Source of the DNA: Aptenodytes patagonicus
Taxonomy: Eukaryota; Chordata; Aves; Sphenisciformes; Spheniscidae
Length of the DNA stretch: 64,000 bases
Direction: 5' to 3'
Assembly: GCF_965638725.1 (NCBI RefSeq)
Contig: NC_134982.1
Coordinates: 46,981,182 to 47,045,181 of the forward strand
A program made the position numbers and the translations under genes. Every line of letters begins with the position of its first letter. Position 1 is the stretch's first letter. Shown here in pieces: positions 34,201 to 47,800 of the stretch. The notes beneath the pieces are model-generated. The model was given only the letters and a program-made list of their open reading frames with translations. It searched no databases and was not told the DNA's origin.

Positions 34201-37200
34201 TTCAAAACAATCAATGGCTCAGAAATTTCATTAATTTTAATGGCAGAGTTCTTTGTTATTAATTAAGGCTAAGAATTTATTAGTGAAATTGCTCATAAAT
34301 TCAGCTGACTGATTGCCTGTTTTGTACCCATCTTCACGTGATAAGCTGTGCATGACCTCTGGTAAGAGGAAGGTTCAGTTTGCAGCATCTGCAATGGTTA
34401 TGTTACAGAGCAATGGTGGAGGAGAACTTTGGCGTTTTGAGTACAGGCCATAATGAAGATGCATTTTTTTTGTACGCAAGGCTGGAGTGGATGTATTGAA
34501 ACACAGTATTCAAAGCTCTGTCATGCCAGTAGGTGTTCAGTCTGTTTTCCCTGTCTTGCCTTATTTCAGTTGCACTGCTCATTGCCTGTGACGATGATTG
34601 CAGTCTGGTCTCCGTGAAACAGAAGCGCCTCAGAAAACCTGGGGGAGAAGTCATGCATTTCGCTAATGAAATGAGATAAATAGTGGGGAACAACTTACAA
34701 AACCAAGCAAGAGAACAGCCATGATCTAGTAGAGCTGTTGTGCTTTAGAGAAAATACTCAGATACGGTACTTAGGAGCAGGCTGGAGTAGGCTGAGGCAG
34801 ATTTGGATCATATCTCCACTTAAGTCACATGGTTGTGCGTATGAATGAGAACAGGTGTCCTACACCTCTGTTTTCACTCTCTGGAAAGCCATTAGTACAG
34901 AATACAGTACAGCATGCTGAGTAAGACATGAGCAGATATCCAGCACTTATAGATAGCACTGCTCCCATCTAAATGCAGTATCTTTTTACAAAGGTGAGAT
35001 GGTACTTTCCAGGTGACAAATTAAAACAATGAGAGCTCTTATAACAGTAAGTCCATGCATGACAAAGGACAGTAAGCTCAAGGGTGGTGTTTTAAAAGGG
35101 TCAAGTGACTGAGGTATGTTCCAGTTTTCAAAGGACTGTGGGTTTTGCATATGTCCATCTGCACTATCATACAGAAATATATATGCATTGGTTTCAGACT
35201 TGCTAGGTTAAATCTTGCTAGCAGCATGGAGCTCTGCATGTACTAATTAACAGTGTTTTCCAGGCTACTGGAGAAATAATGTCAATACCTCATTTCTTCC
35301 CAGAAGGAAATTGTTAAGGTACAAAGTTGTGAGCACCATTTTCCAAATCAAGGAAGTGAAAAGCTATGTGCTACAAAAGTTGAATTATTTGCCTGGTCTT
35401 TGCTGTTGCTTTCAGAGAAATGCAATACATCAGAGTTGCCTCACCCATAGGATACGCTGTGAAGATAATCAGTTAGTAAAACACTTTGATATCCTAGTGC
35501 AGAATACGATGTAGAATTGCAAGCTACTTATTTTTCTCTTCCTAAAAAAAATTAGTAGTAAGCAATCTTTTCCCTTTTCCAGGTCCCAAATCCAAAGCTA
35601 TTTCAATCTGCCTATGTTTATCAGTAGCACCAAGATCATCAGTATGTCTCCTTTGATGATAATTGACCTGCAAGTGGGACTGGAGTTTTGAATGGAAGGG
35701 CAGGCTTCCCGTGCCAAGCAGTAAGCCTGGCAGCGTTGGAAAATCAACTTTACAGTGGTGACGCTGAGATACAGTTATACAAACCACTGTCAGAAGTGCA
35801 CAGAGGAGAACGAAACCACCATTCTTGACAGCTGAAATACACTAGTAAAGTCTTTATAAGGAGTGTCTGTCCAAGCACAAGACACGCTGCCACCTGAAAC
35901 AATAGCATGGCACTCAGTAAATGCCAACCATCCAAAATCACAGTATGTGCACTCAGAGGTACTACCACCCTGTGCTTGTCTGAATGGCTGTGAGTGACAC
36001 CACAGAAGGCCCACAGAAGAAAAAAGCAAAAGCAGAGTAAAATTTTCCAGCATCCTGTCTCTAAGGAAAAGCTGGAAACACTGTGATCAGGGATGAAAAG
36101 GGTTTTTAATGTTGCAAACATTAAAGCGATTCTGCTGCTTAAACCCTCCTTAGTTCAGGAAAACAGGATTTTCATCATGAGAAAATCATCATAAAATGGT
36201 GTCGGAAAAAATGAAACCTGTTGTTTAGTCATAGACATTAAAGCCACTTGCTTTAATGTCAACTTTCCACTGGCAGGGAGCTGCTGTGCAGTACCAAGAT
36301 CCCGCCATCAGATGGCAATGCTTATTCATGCCAAACTACTGCAAAGCTAGAGCCTGGCGGCTCTCCGGAGGCGCAGAGGCTGGTCTGGGCAGCCTCACGT
36401 GTCTCTCCCTGCAAAAGGGGTTGTGAAGCTCTTAGCACTGATGGTGACTGCGTAAACGGAGGGGAACAGAAAGGCTGGCTCTTTTCTATACCTGTAGAGA
36501 AGAGATTGACGCTGTACGTCGAACCTGCTGCTAATGCACAATTATAATTTAAATCCTACTGGAAATGGTGTATTCACTACCCTGAGGTCTCTTGTTCCTG
36601 CTCACTGAATACTTCTCACACTCCCACAGCTGTGTCAGTCCTCCCACTCTGGTTCCTTCCAGGCAGTTTCCAGTGGGGCGTGAAGCTGTTTTAGCAGTGC
36701 AGGATTAGACCTTCTGCGTTTGACATCCCTAAGTACTGCTCTTGTGATGGCTGTGATTATTATTTTTAGTATAGCTGTTGTTTATTATGAAGGGCATAAT
36801 TTTGTAGCAATAGAAGTAATTATTGGGACCATACAGACGGAGAACAAAACCACAGTCCTTGCCCTACACAGTCCACAGCCTGAGAATAAGAGAAAACAGA
36901 CAAAACCAGGCATATGAGGATGTGCCTGGTTTTATAGAGGAGCTGCTGCAATGCTTGTATGGACAGAACTTCCTCTCTCATTGAAAACTTCACTGTCAGT
37001 TATTCACCTTCTCCTCTTTGCATTCTGCAGTCTACATGTCATTCTGCAAATGGCATTTTGCTAGTGTGTGCTGAATATAGCACCTTCAGAAGAAAAAAAG
37101 AAAAAAAATTGATGAGAATTTGAAAAAAACAAAAATGTAACCTGTAAGAATGACATATATTGAGTTGGAAAAGATAATTTTCAATGCTCAAATTGGGTGA

Positions 37201-37660
37201 GGTTGCCAGTAACTCATCCCTAACTCTTTCAGCTTACATAAAGAAAAGATGGCAAACTGTCCTTGCACATTCAGTGCTTCCTTCTGTTTGTAAGCCAAGA
37301 TCACAGGTTCAGCCATTTATAGGCTGAATACCAAAAACAATTAAATAGGCCCCATGTGTGTTTTGCGACATGAAATCCTTATGAGACAGCAGGAGTCAAA
37401 ACATCCTGCCCTCAGCTTCCACTGTGTCTTAATTGCAAAGGATGAGCAAGCACTGCACAACCAGGCACAGCTGGAAGTTGATTTAGCCTATTTTTATAGG
37501 AGAAAGAAGATACTTGTTTTTATAACAGCTGGTAGGATTTCTCTTTCATGCCACAGATACAGGCCTAAGTAGAGGATTATACGTGTATTTTATTCATTAC
37601 AGATGTAATAGCTACATCTATACTTCTGTATAGTGCCCAAGGTGAACTAGATGCTCTAGA
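25201..37660. other. Non-coding region upstream of FBP1
   Basis: No exon with recognisable protein similarity is seen in 12 kb on either strand. Longer ORFs at 31438-31950 and 32641-33156 show no family motif. One probable old CR1 fragment lies at 31219-31430. The remainder is AT-rich unique-looking sequence. Confidence 0.55.
31219..31430 (-). repeat. Probable ancient CR1-type LINE 3' fragment
   Basis: The plus strand reads TCTAGCCCAGGGTCCACC, then CAGTAGCAGCCAGAGG, and later GGTGCATCCCTG. This word order resembles the 3' end of old amniote CR1/L3 LINEs in reverse orientation. Divergence is high and the boundaries are approximate. Confidence 0.4.
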
Positions 37661-37955
37661 GCAGCAGTCTCTCAACTTCTTTTCATCGCACACCCCTATG
37701 AGTAAAAAATTTTTGAGTATGGACTCCAATATATGCATATTTATTTATAAATTATATACATGTATTACTGTACTAATGTTATGTATATAATAAAATATAC
37801 ACAAAATAGAAATTAAAAAAGGATGACAAAGATAAAATAAACACTATTTTAAAATTTTATTTTATTTTTAATGGTAAAAAAATACTTTCTTCCTGCACCC
37901 CAGTGGATTGTCTTGTGTACCCCCTGGGGTGCACTTTGGAGGCCACTGCTCTACA
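37653..37955. mobile_element. hAT-type MITE with 8-bp target duplication
   Basis: A 287-bp element (37661-37947) begins GCAGCAGTCTCTCAACTTC and ends TTTGGAGGCCACT, resembling hAT terminal inverted repeats of the CAGTGGTTCTCAAAC type. It is flanked by GCTCTAGA (37653-37660) and GCTCTACA (37948-37955), an 8-bp duplication with one mismatch. The interior is AT-rich and non-coding, with matching short CACCCC and CCCCTGGGGTGCA subterminal motifs. There is no transposase, so it is non-autonomous. Confidence 0.75.
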
Positions 37956-38701
37956 CACAAAAGCTGTGAAGTCTGATATCTATTGTCCTGTATCCGGCCA
38001 AAAGGATGCTTCTGTTCTGATTTACACAGTGTATGAGGTATCTCCCCATTCCAAAGGACAGGAACCTGCAGCATCCATTTAACCTGCTTTACGTATGTGG
38101 ATGGCTGCAAGCAAAAGGTGTTCATAGCTGAACAGGACTTAAAGAGCTATTGCAAGACTGGCACCTGAAGATTAGTAAGCTCCTGGGATCTCACAGCAAA
38201 CAGTACAGGATTTGAGGGACAAAAAGATGCAGAGTGTGTGGCCGCTTGTTTATGAGGTATTTATGCATTACAACAGTTTTGTGCAAGTGTTTTTTAATGG
38301 CATTTTGGGGAATGCTTCAAACTGAAATTTAATGGGGAGGTGCTCTTAGAAACAAAAGAATGAGATTAAATGAAATAAAAATAGATATTGGGAAGGGAAA
38401 AAGAGAAAAGGGAAGGGATGAGGACAGGCAAACGGGAAAGCAAGAAAGGAAGAAAAATATTATGCCAACACTTTAGAACAGGAACCAGTGCTGCTTTATA
38501 AAAGCAGATGTTCACAATAACTGTGAAAATCTCATGGCAGAAATATACAGATAGCTTCTCCAATGCTAACGCTGTCTTTTAAAATATTTTTTGCAACCCT
38601 GCATGAGAACCATACTTTTCCTAATTTTTAAATAGAATTTTTAAATAATACAATCTTCAGCTCCTAAACTTGAAAACATCAATATTTAACCATAATTTAT
38701 C

Positions 38702-38778
38702 TAATTATACTATATTATTACCTTAGTAATACCAGGGTAATATCAAGGTATTACCAAGGTAATAATATAGTATAATTA
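38702..38778. repeat. Long palindrome, 32-bp arms
   Basis: The left arm 38702-38733 and right arm 38747-38778 are reverse complements at 31 of 32 positions, around a 13-base spacer. The arms contain GGTATTACC/GGTAAT words and AT-rich ends. It could be a tiny MITE or a cruciform-forming sequence; no clear target duplication is seen. Confidence 0.9.
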
Positions 38779-39249
38779 AAATGAAAAAATATGCTTTCTG
38801 ACAAACTGCTGAGACATTCTTACTGTTTGACTTCATGAAAATCAGAAATGATTAAGTTCATTTAAGAAGTCCCTGCCGCTCTTCCCATTTTTTCTCATGC
38901 AGAAGGAACTTTCCATAGAAAATGTCTCCCTGACGTCAAATTCTAAGTGACCCACAAAAATCATAGGTGGATTTTTTAGTCAGGAGTTTGAGCGTTCAAG
39001 GTGAAAGACTATGAGTTCCCAGCCCTACTTCAACTCAGCCTAATTCTCATGTTAACATTTACGCACTGACTCCTGCAAGACCCACATCTACAACTCGCTG
39101 TGAGACACCTGCTAGCATCTGCCACAGCATCGCATGGGAACCGTTTTGGTCCAGCCACATAAGCCTAGCTGAACAGTTAGAACTGGTATGATACATAACA
39201 CTACATCCATTTCAGGTTTTAACAGTCTTCAGGCTTTTCAACTACAAAC

Positions 39250-40320
39250 CTAAGGCTACTAAAGCAGCCCTTCACTTTCTAGGAATAATTCCAGTTTATC
39301 AACATTTGTCTGAAGCTTTTTGGATCCCAGTTCTGAAAGAAGTTTGAAGGTTGCAGTGAGCACCAAATCTTAACCCAAATCTTAGCCCAGCCAATAGCCT
39401 CTGCATTGCCTAGATCATATCATAGTTGTTTGGCTCATAACCCAAATCCAATGTTTATGTGGTGTTAAATGATCCCTTTATACAGAAGCATAAAGGATTG
39501 CCATCTGGGCTCTATTATCACCAGTCTTACATTAGCCTTGGGACCCTCTTCCAGACCCAACACTATTCATAGCTAATCATTCTCCTTGGGCCCCAAATTT
39601 AGATTAAAAGTTAAATTTAGCCAGCTCCGTATCTACTCCAGCAGCCGCTTCTGTCTCTTAGTTTGTCAGCCTTCTTTATGACAAACCTTAATCTCAAACG
39701 TAATCTCAATTTTAGTCATAGCCCAGTAATGACTTGAAGCTCTAGACCCACAAACCACATGGAAGGTCTTATCAGAGAGTAATGTTCCCATCTGCACTCA
39801 GCCTTAAACCCAGCTTCTCGCAAGGCCAAATCCTAAACCAAATATTTATCATAGTCTCAGGCATTCAATGGCTGCTGCCAGGCAGAAATCCAAATGTAGT
39901 TACCCCTAAACCAGGATCAAGTGGTCCTTTGTTTACTAAGCTGTAATTGAGGTTTGCAGGTCACCTATTAGCCCTGTTCCAAATCCCAGACTTTGCCTAG
40001 TGATCCCTGCCATCCCCCAAACTATTCTAAGCACTGTATCCCCTGCAAAGCTCAGAGCTAATCTTAGCTAACCGGATCATTCCTGTCCAATCCTAAATGA
40101 AACCCACTTTCTAGCACTACCCTGAAACTTGGAGCAGTGCCGCTTCCGCACCAGACTGCAACCTAGCCCAGCAGTCCCTACCGCTGCCAGAAGTAATTAC
40201 AGCCCTTTGGCCAACTATAGACCATGCACACCCTAACCCCAACTGCAGTTCTAACTTCAGAGGTTGAGCATACCTGTTTTGCAGCCTCTCCTTCACAGAG
40301 GAAGGCAGCTTCAACATTCA
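39250..40320. repeat. C/A-rich, G-poor tract with recurring CCTAA / CCCAAATC words
   Basis: Over about 1 kb the plus strand repeatedly shows words such as AACCCAAATC, CCTAAACC, CTTAACCC and CCCTAACCCC, with clear C over G skew compared with the flanks. No fixed period is visible by eye. It may be a decayed satellite or telomere-like repeat. Confidence 0.4.
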
Positions 40321-41263
40321 TACATTGAGGTGTGGATTTGGGCTGTTGTTACACTGTTTGTGGCACAGGGACTTTGGTCCGTTGACCTGACATGATGCTC
40401 CTCCCGAGCTCTGTGCACACACTGCAGGGGCGTGTGGTATGTTCTCAGCAGTTTGTCTCACTCCTTGAGTGGAACCAGAAGAGCTCTTACACTTTTGCAT
40501 GGTCCACACGTGTTTTTAAAACATGTGGCCATCGTATTCCAGATATTTTCTGAATTTGCAGAAGCTGTGCATTGCTGTAGAGACTTTCAAAGGAATGAAA
40601 AAAATCGTTATAAGAGTTGCAAAAAAAGTTTGAAAACTTGATCTGAACTTAAGGAATCACTTCCCTGAAGTCTGCACAAAGCTTAAAACAATGATAGTCT
40701 GAGGCTTGGAATAGGCTTTAAAAGTATTTTTAAATATTGCACTAATCAACATGTGTTAGCTGAAGAAATGTAAACACCATGAGGGGATGTGATAAATGGA
40801 CTCCAGCAAATCTTGCTGTGGCAGTTTACAAGGTCACTGGCCCTTGCTGTTTCCCTTCCCCTTCTGCCTGACGTTACAGTACCCCAAGCAGCCTGAGCAG
40901 AAGTTGTCATGCAGCTGCACCTCTGTGCGGCTCCACCTCACTTTGTCATCTTTCAAAGGCCTGAATTCAACTCCCTCAGAGGTCAGCAGGTCACATTAAA
41001 CCCCAGGTTTTATGGAGGAAAGCAAGGCATAAACCTGAACAAAGAACTGTCCGCTACAGAAACTTCATAGGCAAGTCTTCCATGCATTTATATAGTAGGT
41101 TAGTAGGAGTTTAGCCAAATTATTTAAGATCATATGGACTAACCCAGAGCAATTTTTTTGGTATATGATTGGATGAATCACACTTGAAGCTAAAAAGGAA
41201 AACAGTGTTAAGTGACAGATAAACTTCTTGACCTCCTGCATTCTTCTTAAGGACAAAAGCTGC

Positions 41264-41814
41264 TGTCATGGTTTAACCTGTCGGCAACTGAGCACCACAC
41301 AGCCACTCGCTCACTCCCCCCCCTCTGGTGGGATGGGGGAGAGAATTGGAAGAGCACAAGTGAGAAAAACTTGTGAGTTGAGATAAAAACAGTTTAATAG
41401 TTGAAATAAAATAATAATAATGTAATAATAATAATAATAGACAAAGCAAGTGATGCACAGTGCAATTGCTCACCACCCACTGACCGATGCCCAGCCAGTC
41501 CCCAAGCAGTGGCCCCCCCGGCCAGCTTTCCCCAGTTTATGTACTGAGCATGACGTCACATGGTATGGAATATCCCTCTGGCCAGTTTGGGTCAGCTGTC
41601 CTGGCTGTGCCCCCTCCCAGCTTCTTGTGCACCTCCAGCCTTCTCAGTCGGTAGAGCATGGGGAGCTGAAAAGTCCTTGGCTAGTGTAAGCACTACCTAG
41701 CAACAACTAAAACATCGGTGTGTTATCAACTTTGTTCTCATCCTAAATCCAAAACACAGCACTGTACCAGCTACTAGGAAGGAAATTAACTCTATCCCTG
41801 CTGAAACCAGGACA
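41264..41814 (-). mobile_element. Solo LTR of an avian endogenous retrovirus (minus orientation)
   Basis: The 551-bp element starts TGTCATGGTTTAACC and ends AAACCAGGACA on the plus strand (TG...CA termini). Flanks GCTGC and CCTGC form a 5-bp target duplication with one mismatch. Read on the minus strand it has a CRE (TGACGTCA, 41551-41558) just upstream of a TATA-like TACATAAA, then an (ATT)n stretch and ATTAAA. No gag, pol or env lies nearby, so it is a recombined solo LTR. It is closely similar to the LTR at 54927-55515. Confidence 0.88.
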
Positions 41815-44800
41815 CCTGCAAATGAGCTATAGACTGCAGTGGCAATGGAAAACTCCACTGAGTGCTCTTTTGGCAACTTGCCGTTCTATGAATGCTTAAT
41901 GGTATATTTAAAGTAAAAAAACCACTGTTCTCACATTTAGCCCAATTTTTCTTTCACTAATTTAGCCTTTTCTTGTCTACAATCCAAAGCAAGTAGGTTT
42001 GGACCTGGAAAAGGCCTGTGCTGTTCCACGTTGTTTTTCATCAATAATCTCTTCATTTTCAACAAATAACATGCATTTAATTCACTTTTAAATATTAACA
42101 TTAGTGCCAGAGAATGCAAGTTCAGTACACAAAGGCCTGTCTGAATAAGTACAAAATTTCTGAGTAGGTATGAGCTATGGTTATTTTGCTTCATATAAAT
42201 GAATTTTGCTGCAGATATACCCTGTTGGTAGAGATTATATCCTCTACTGGAAGTTAAATCAGCTTGTCAGCAAATTTGGGTATCCTGATTTTACATTAAT
42301 TATACAAATATTTAGCAAGTGTATTCTTGCTTCCCACTGAACTCCTTTTGTTTGAATGCTTTTTATAAAAGCTTTGCTATCTAAAATGGCTTGGGGAATG
42401 TATGGCATTACAGAGCTCTTTTTAATGAAAAGAGAGATCAGGGAATCTGAAGGGAGAACTGAAACTCCGGTGTTTCAAATTCTAATGCCACCTTTGACGC
42501 TGGTCTCATGGAAACAAAACAAAAACAGTCTTACAAAGTTGACTGGTGCTCGATGTACAAAACTGTGGCAGGAGAATGCAGGGTTTCTGCACAACACCAT
42601 GCACACTTATTTAGCTCGTGTCCCCTGAGCTACTGATCTGCAGACCCGGGTCACAACTGCCCTTTCCTTCTTGAAGCCATGCTGGGAATGGTTCACAGAG
42701 GCAGACAGAATTTGAATAACAAAGTACTGATGTGCTGGCACAGCATCATAACAGGGAAAAGGCACAGGGTTTGGTTGCCTGATGGTCTGAAGAAAAAGAG
42801 CTCTAAAGAGATGTGAAGTAAAAAAGAAGGATCCATGAATAGAAGAAAAATAACATGTTTCTCTAAAATAAGGACAGTGTTTGAATCCAGAACATAATTC
42901 AGTGGAACGTCGGGAATCTCGCTCTCACTGAATGTCAGGCCACCTCTGTACTAGAATAAATTTAAAAATCTGATTTTGGACACTTGTTTTGGAACTGTAA
43001 CTGTCTGTTTTCTAGATCTGAGTTTTGACAGCAGGAAAACATGCACTGCAACCATTGAGATGATTCTTACTAATTTTTTGCATGAGCTTCAGTGTGTTGC
43101 CGGCGGAAGAGCATTTGTGTGATATATACTCTCTCCTCCTCCTTCTCTGCCAAGACAATCTGGTAGGCTACTGTCTTTGCCTTTGACATGCTGTAATTTT
43201 GTATGGTCAGTGAAGAGCTTGCTGTTAAATCTGCCTCAGATGACACTGTCTTAGAAACTGTCACCACCATTCAATCTCTACTTTGGGTTCTGTTTCAGAT
43301 GGGTTTGGGTTTTTTGCTTACGCTGCCAGCCCTGTAAGTTCAGCCTGGTGTCTAAGCTGGGTTCTTACTGGATCTGCATCACTACTACTAAGGAAGACTC
43401 CATAGCTGACTTCATTAACACCTCTGTAAACTGGGGAAACAAGATAGGATGCTTGGTCTTAGCCGTAGGTCTCAGCCTGCTCTGTAGGTCTAAGAGTAAA
43501 AAGCTGGGAAAGGTCATTTTACCTACAAAAGTAAGCAGGTGGGCTCTTATAGAAAAAAGGAAGATAAAACCTTGGACAAATGAGTGGTTACTGCTTTCAC
43601 ATTTTGTTTTTTTTGGAACTTGTAATTCTGTTTTCAGTCTGTTAATTTCAGTCTGCACAGCAAAATCAAAGCAGAAGACTGCTGGAAACACTGATTGCTT
43701 TGAAGAAACAGAGTAGAGTTACAGTCAAGATAAATGTGCTTTACTGAACAAGTGGAGTAAGGGCTATCTGGTGGCTACAATCAACACATGAACTAAGGTA
43801 GATAGTGGCACATTTTAAGTTCTAACACCCTATAGGAATTTCAGGATTTTTTATGTATGAACATGAAATAAAAAATAACAAGGTTTTATGTAAAGCCATG
43901 GACTTTGAAATGAGGTATTATAATGCTTCATAAATCAGGGACTCATGGTTACTCATGGAATAGCAGTGCTGTAAGAACCAGGATATTGCAATGAATTAGT
44001 GGCCAGGTATCCGCAAACATACTGTTTCTCTGTGTTCAGTGAAAGTCAAAACAGTAAATTCTCAGCAGAAAGCTCCACACTACAGTAACTGAAAAGCCAA
44101 AGGCTACTGCATGATTGACTGCTAGGAGTATCCCCTGAGCAGTCAGTTTCACATTTAATCTTTCAGTGGAACTAAAAATGAAGAATAATAGAAGTAACAC
44201 TTGGGCAAAACATGCCAATCTGCTATGTTATCACAATTTTTCTTTATTCTTACACAATTATAACAGCCAAAAGGTCAGGCTACGAAATGCCAAGAACATC
44301 CCCACGGCTGATCTGCTAATCCTGGGAATGCATAACAAGGACTGCATGGGCAGTCATAAAATTTTAAAGAGCTACGGTAAATCTCTCTGCAAATACTGCC
44401 TTCATTTTTACAGTAAAGCAGTTAAGTGAAATAGAAACAGGTCACTCATCTCCAGTGAGGAACCCATTTAGGCCATAATAGTACACCTTATTTTAATCCC
44501 TCTCTCCCAATGCCTTTTGCCTTCCCAGTGGTATTTCTGAAAGAAAAAACCATGAGGGTTAAGAATTGGTATTGTCAACAATTAACTAAGTTTTGTTCAC
44601 ATCAGCTTTGTCCATTGCAGGAGTAATTTAATTGTTTTCTTGTTGAAATTCTTATCTGCAGTTTTCTGCCACAGCTGCTTAACATCCCAGTTTGACATTG
44701 TTCAGAGGCCTCTTGCTAAAACTCAGCTCCATCTCTTCTGCAGTTGATCAAAAAACAATACTTACATGCTAAGCAAGAAGGGTAGTTCCTATAAGGCATG

Positions 44801-47800
44801 AAACAGAGAAACGAAAACTAAGAGAAACAATTTCATCATTTTTTCCCTGAATTGTAACCAACAGACATCTCACATGCAAACTAACAATTACATTTACAAG
44901 AATAGGCAAAGGATTGAGTGATGTTTGTCCACAGAAAAAGGGTTTTTAAGCTCCACTCTCTTTTTGGTTAAACTTTCAAGAAGAAATCTTTATGAATTAA
45001 ATTCCACAAAATTGCTGTCTGCTTTTACTTTTTCTTTCCCATTAGAAAAATACAAATGCATAACAAGAAGGTTTCTTCTTGGGCTTTTATTGACTTCTCG
45101 GGTCATTTGGGAGTTCCAGCTCCCTCCCCAGCATTAGTGATATTTATTTATATAGGTACATGACAGAACTGAGACAAGGTGGCTCCCTTTTCCTTAGTGT
45201 TTACAGACTGTGCCACTTACCCTGCAGTCAGATCCATAGGAACTGATTTTCATACAGAAGTGTAATTCAAATTCTGTCAGCATGGCTGTGCACTGATCTA
45301 AAAAACCAACCATTTTTGTATCAGATTATTGGCCCTGGGTGTAAATGAAAACCCAAAGTAAAATAGTTCCCCAGATAGAATTTAATACTGGAAAGGACTC
45401 TGCCTGAGTCATCAAATTCAGTTTCCTCATAGCTACACACCACAGAAAATAGTTATCAAATGCAGAACCATCTACAAATACCTGCTCTGACACCAACCCT
45501 ACACCACATGCTCATTTCTAGCTTTTGAGCGTTCAACAGAAAGATGATGGCTTTCAGTTGGCACAGACGACGTGCTAGCTGCATGCAACGGCAGAGGTCT
45601 GGGTAGGCAAAAATGCTCACCTGGCCTTGCAATGTAGACCATACCCTGTGCTGTGGAGGGGGACAAGGCAGCCCACCCGACTCTCACTGGGAGACATGGA
45701 CAGCAGAGAAAGGAGTGGATGAGAGAAAGATGAAAAATCTAAACATAATGTCACATGACTGAACAAGGAAAATTCATGAGCATAAATATAACAGACGTGC
45801 CAGTCTCACTCATTCCCTCATATAACAAAGACTGTATCTCATGAAGTACACTAAGCAGTGGAAAAACAGAGGGACAGGAAGCAGCATGAGGTGCCAAGGT
45901 TGTGTATGAATCCAACCCATTAACTTCAGCATTTGTAACAACTCGCTATCAACAACAGCGGCCCCTCAGAGGGTTGCAGGAGAGGGAATGGCCTGTTGGA
46001 GTTCAGAGAAAAGGAACCGTGTGGGCTTCGTATACATCATGCCCTGTGTATGCATCTACTGTCCAACAGCAGGGAGAGGCTAGCAGAGGGCAGACCCATA
46101 CCCACCTCCCTTTCACAGCATTGCTTCGCTCTGGAAAGGAGACAGCGACATGCAGACCTGGTGTGGGGACATGACAGAGGTATAGCAAAAGTATTAAGAA
46201 AGGAAACTGTTTACTACCTGAGGAAACATCATAGTGACACCCCATTTTGAAGCAGGCATTCAATTCCGTAGGCTTAGTGAAAAAATAAGACTTCAGCTCG
46301 TGAATCACAACAGGAATTTTACTGACTGAAGAATATGAACATGAGAGCTCAGTAACTCCAAATGATTATCCTGTTCAGCCTTACCTCCTTCTGTTGGATG
46401 GCCAGTTAGTCCTCAGGAGACAAGGAGTATGGAGTATCCTTCTTTTCAGTCCAAGTCTAAAATCCACAGTCTCTACCCGCTCTTTTGTCCAATTAGAGCA
46501 GAAAATTTGGCTAACCTTGCTAATATCTTCTTCCATCCCTCAGAGTAGCTTCCCAGTCAGTAACTCCTGTCACCCACTCTGTTCCTGTGCTGCTTGGAAA
46601 ACGTCACCTCCATTCCTTACCTTCCTTCAAGTTCCCATCCCATTAAAACCAAGAGAAAGCTATGAGAGGAAACAGGTCAGGAAAGCTCTTTATACCTTTT
46701 CCAGTGAATTCTTCTTCTTTCCCTAGGAGAGAAAAGACCAGGCCTCCAAAAGCTCACTTCTGAATTTGAAACGTTGCCCAGTTCTAGAGGAGACAGATCT
46801 TTTTTGTGCTAGAGAAACATGGGGGTGCTCATCAGAGAGTTGGGAACTCAAACACGGAAGGATATCCATGAAATGTTATGGAGGACTTCGTAAAACTCAG
46901 TTTTGAATTTTGTCTGCAGGCAGCAAGTTTTGAAATCTTTTTTTGTAAAGTCTTTTATTCAATTTGCATCCATTAATGAAAGAAATGTCCCACACACATC
47001 TGTGGTGTTTATTTTATAGAAAAATCCAATGTACAGAAAAGATAAAGAGAAGGAAGAAATGAAGAGATTCTCAAAGGGAACAGATGAAAAAGTGAGTATA
47101 TATTATGGCAATAAAGCACCAGCAAACACTTCAGTTTTGAATTATTATGACAAGCATTTGTTTTGTGGATATTTCTGTGTTATGGTGGACATGGGTGATC
47201 CCATGCTGAACTAATGGTACAATGGTAAGTTCTCAGGATGTGACAGTCGTTATTTGCTAAGATACCATCAGAGCAACAGAACAAATTCACCACAGATGTC
47301 AGCAGACATTCAGAGCTGTAAATCTCAGTTTTCCAGAGCTGTGCCTTACTATATCAGGACTTAATTTTGACACAGTCAAGTAATTATAACTCTTGCTGGA
47401 ATAAATATGTAGAAACTTTGCATAAGCTAAACCTGATTTTAAAGCTTTGCTCTCTTATCTTCTTACAATACCTGCAGTATAATAATACTGCTTTAATGCA
47501 AAATAATACTGCTTTAGTGCAAAATATATTTTATATTAATCGATTTGTTTATATATTTACTCTTATAGCAATTAAAAATCAGTTCAATACTGGCATTATA
47601 TTCACACAGCATTTGTGCGCCTTCTGTCCCCTTGGAAGGTAAACATCTAGAGACATCTGGAAAGACAGTGTCTTTCCATTGTCTGAGCCTCTGTATGCCA
47701 CTGCAATATAAACATTTAATAATAAATTAGAAGTTACAGAGTTGCCATGGCAGCTATTGTCTATTTCCAGCAGCTAGCATGGGATCTGTAGCTATTAATA

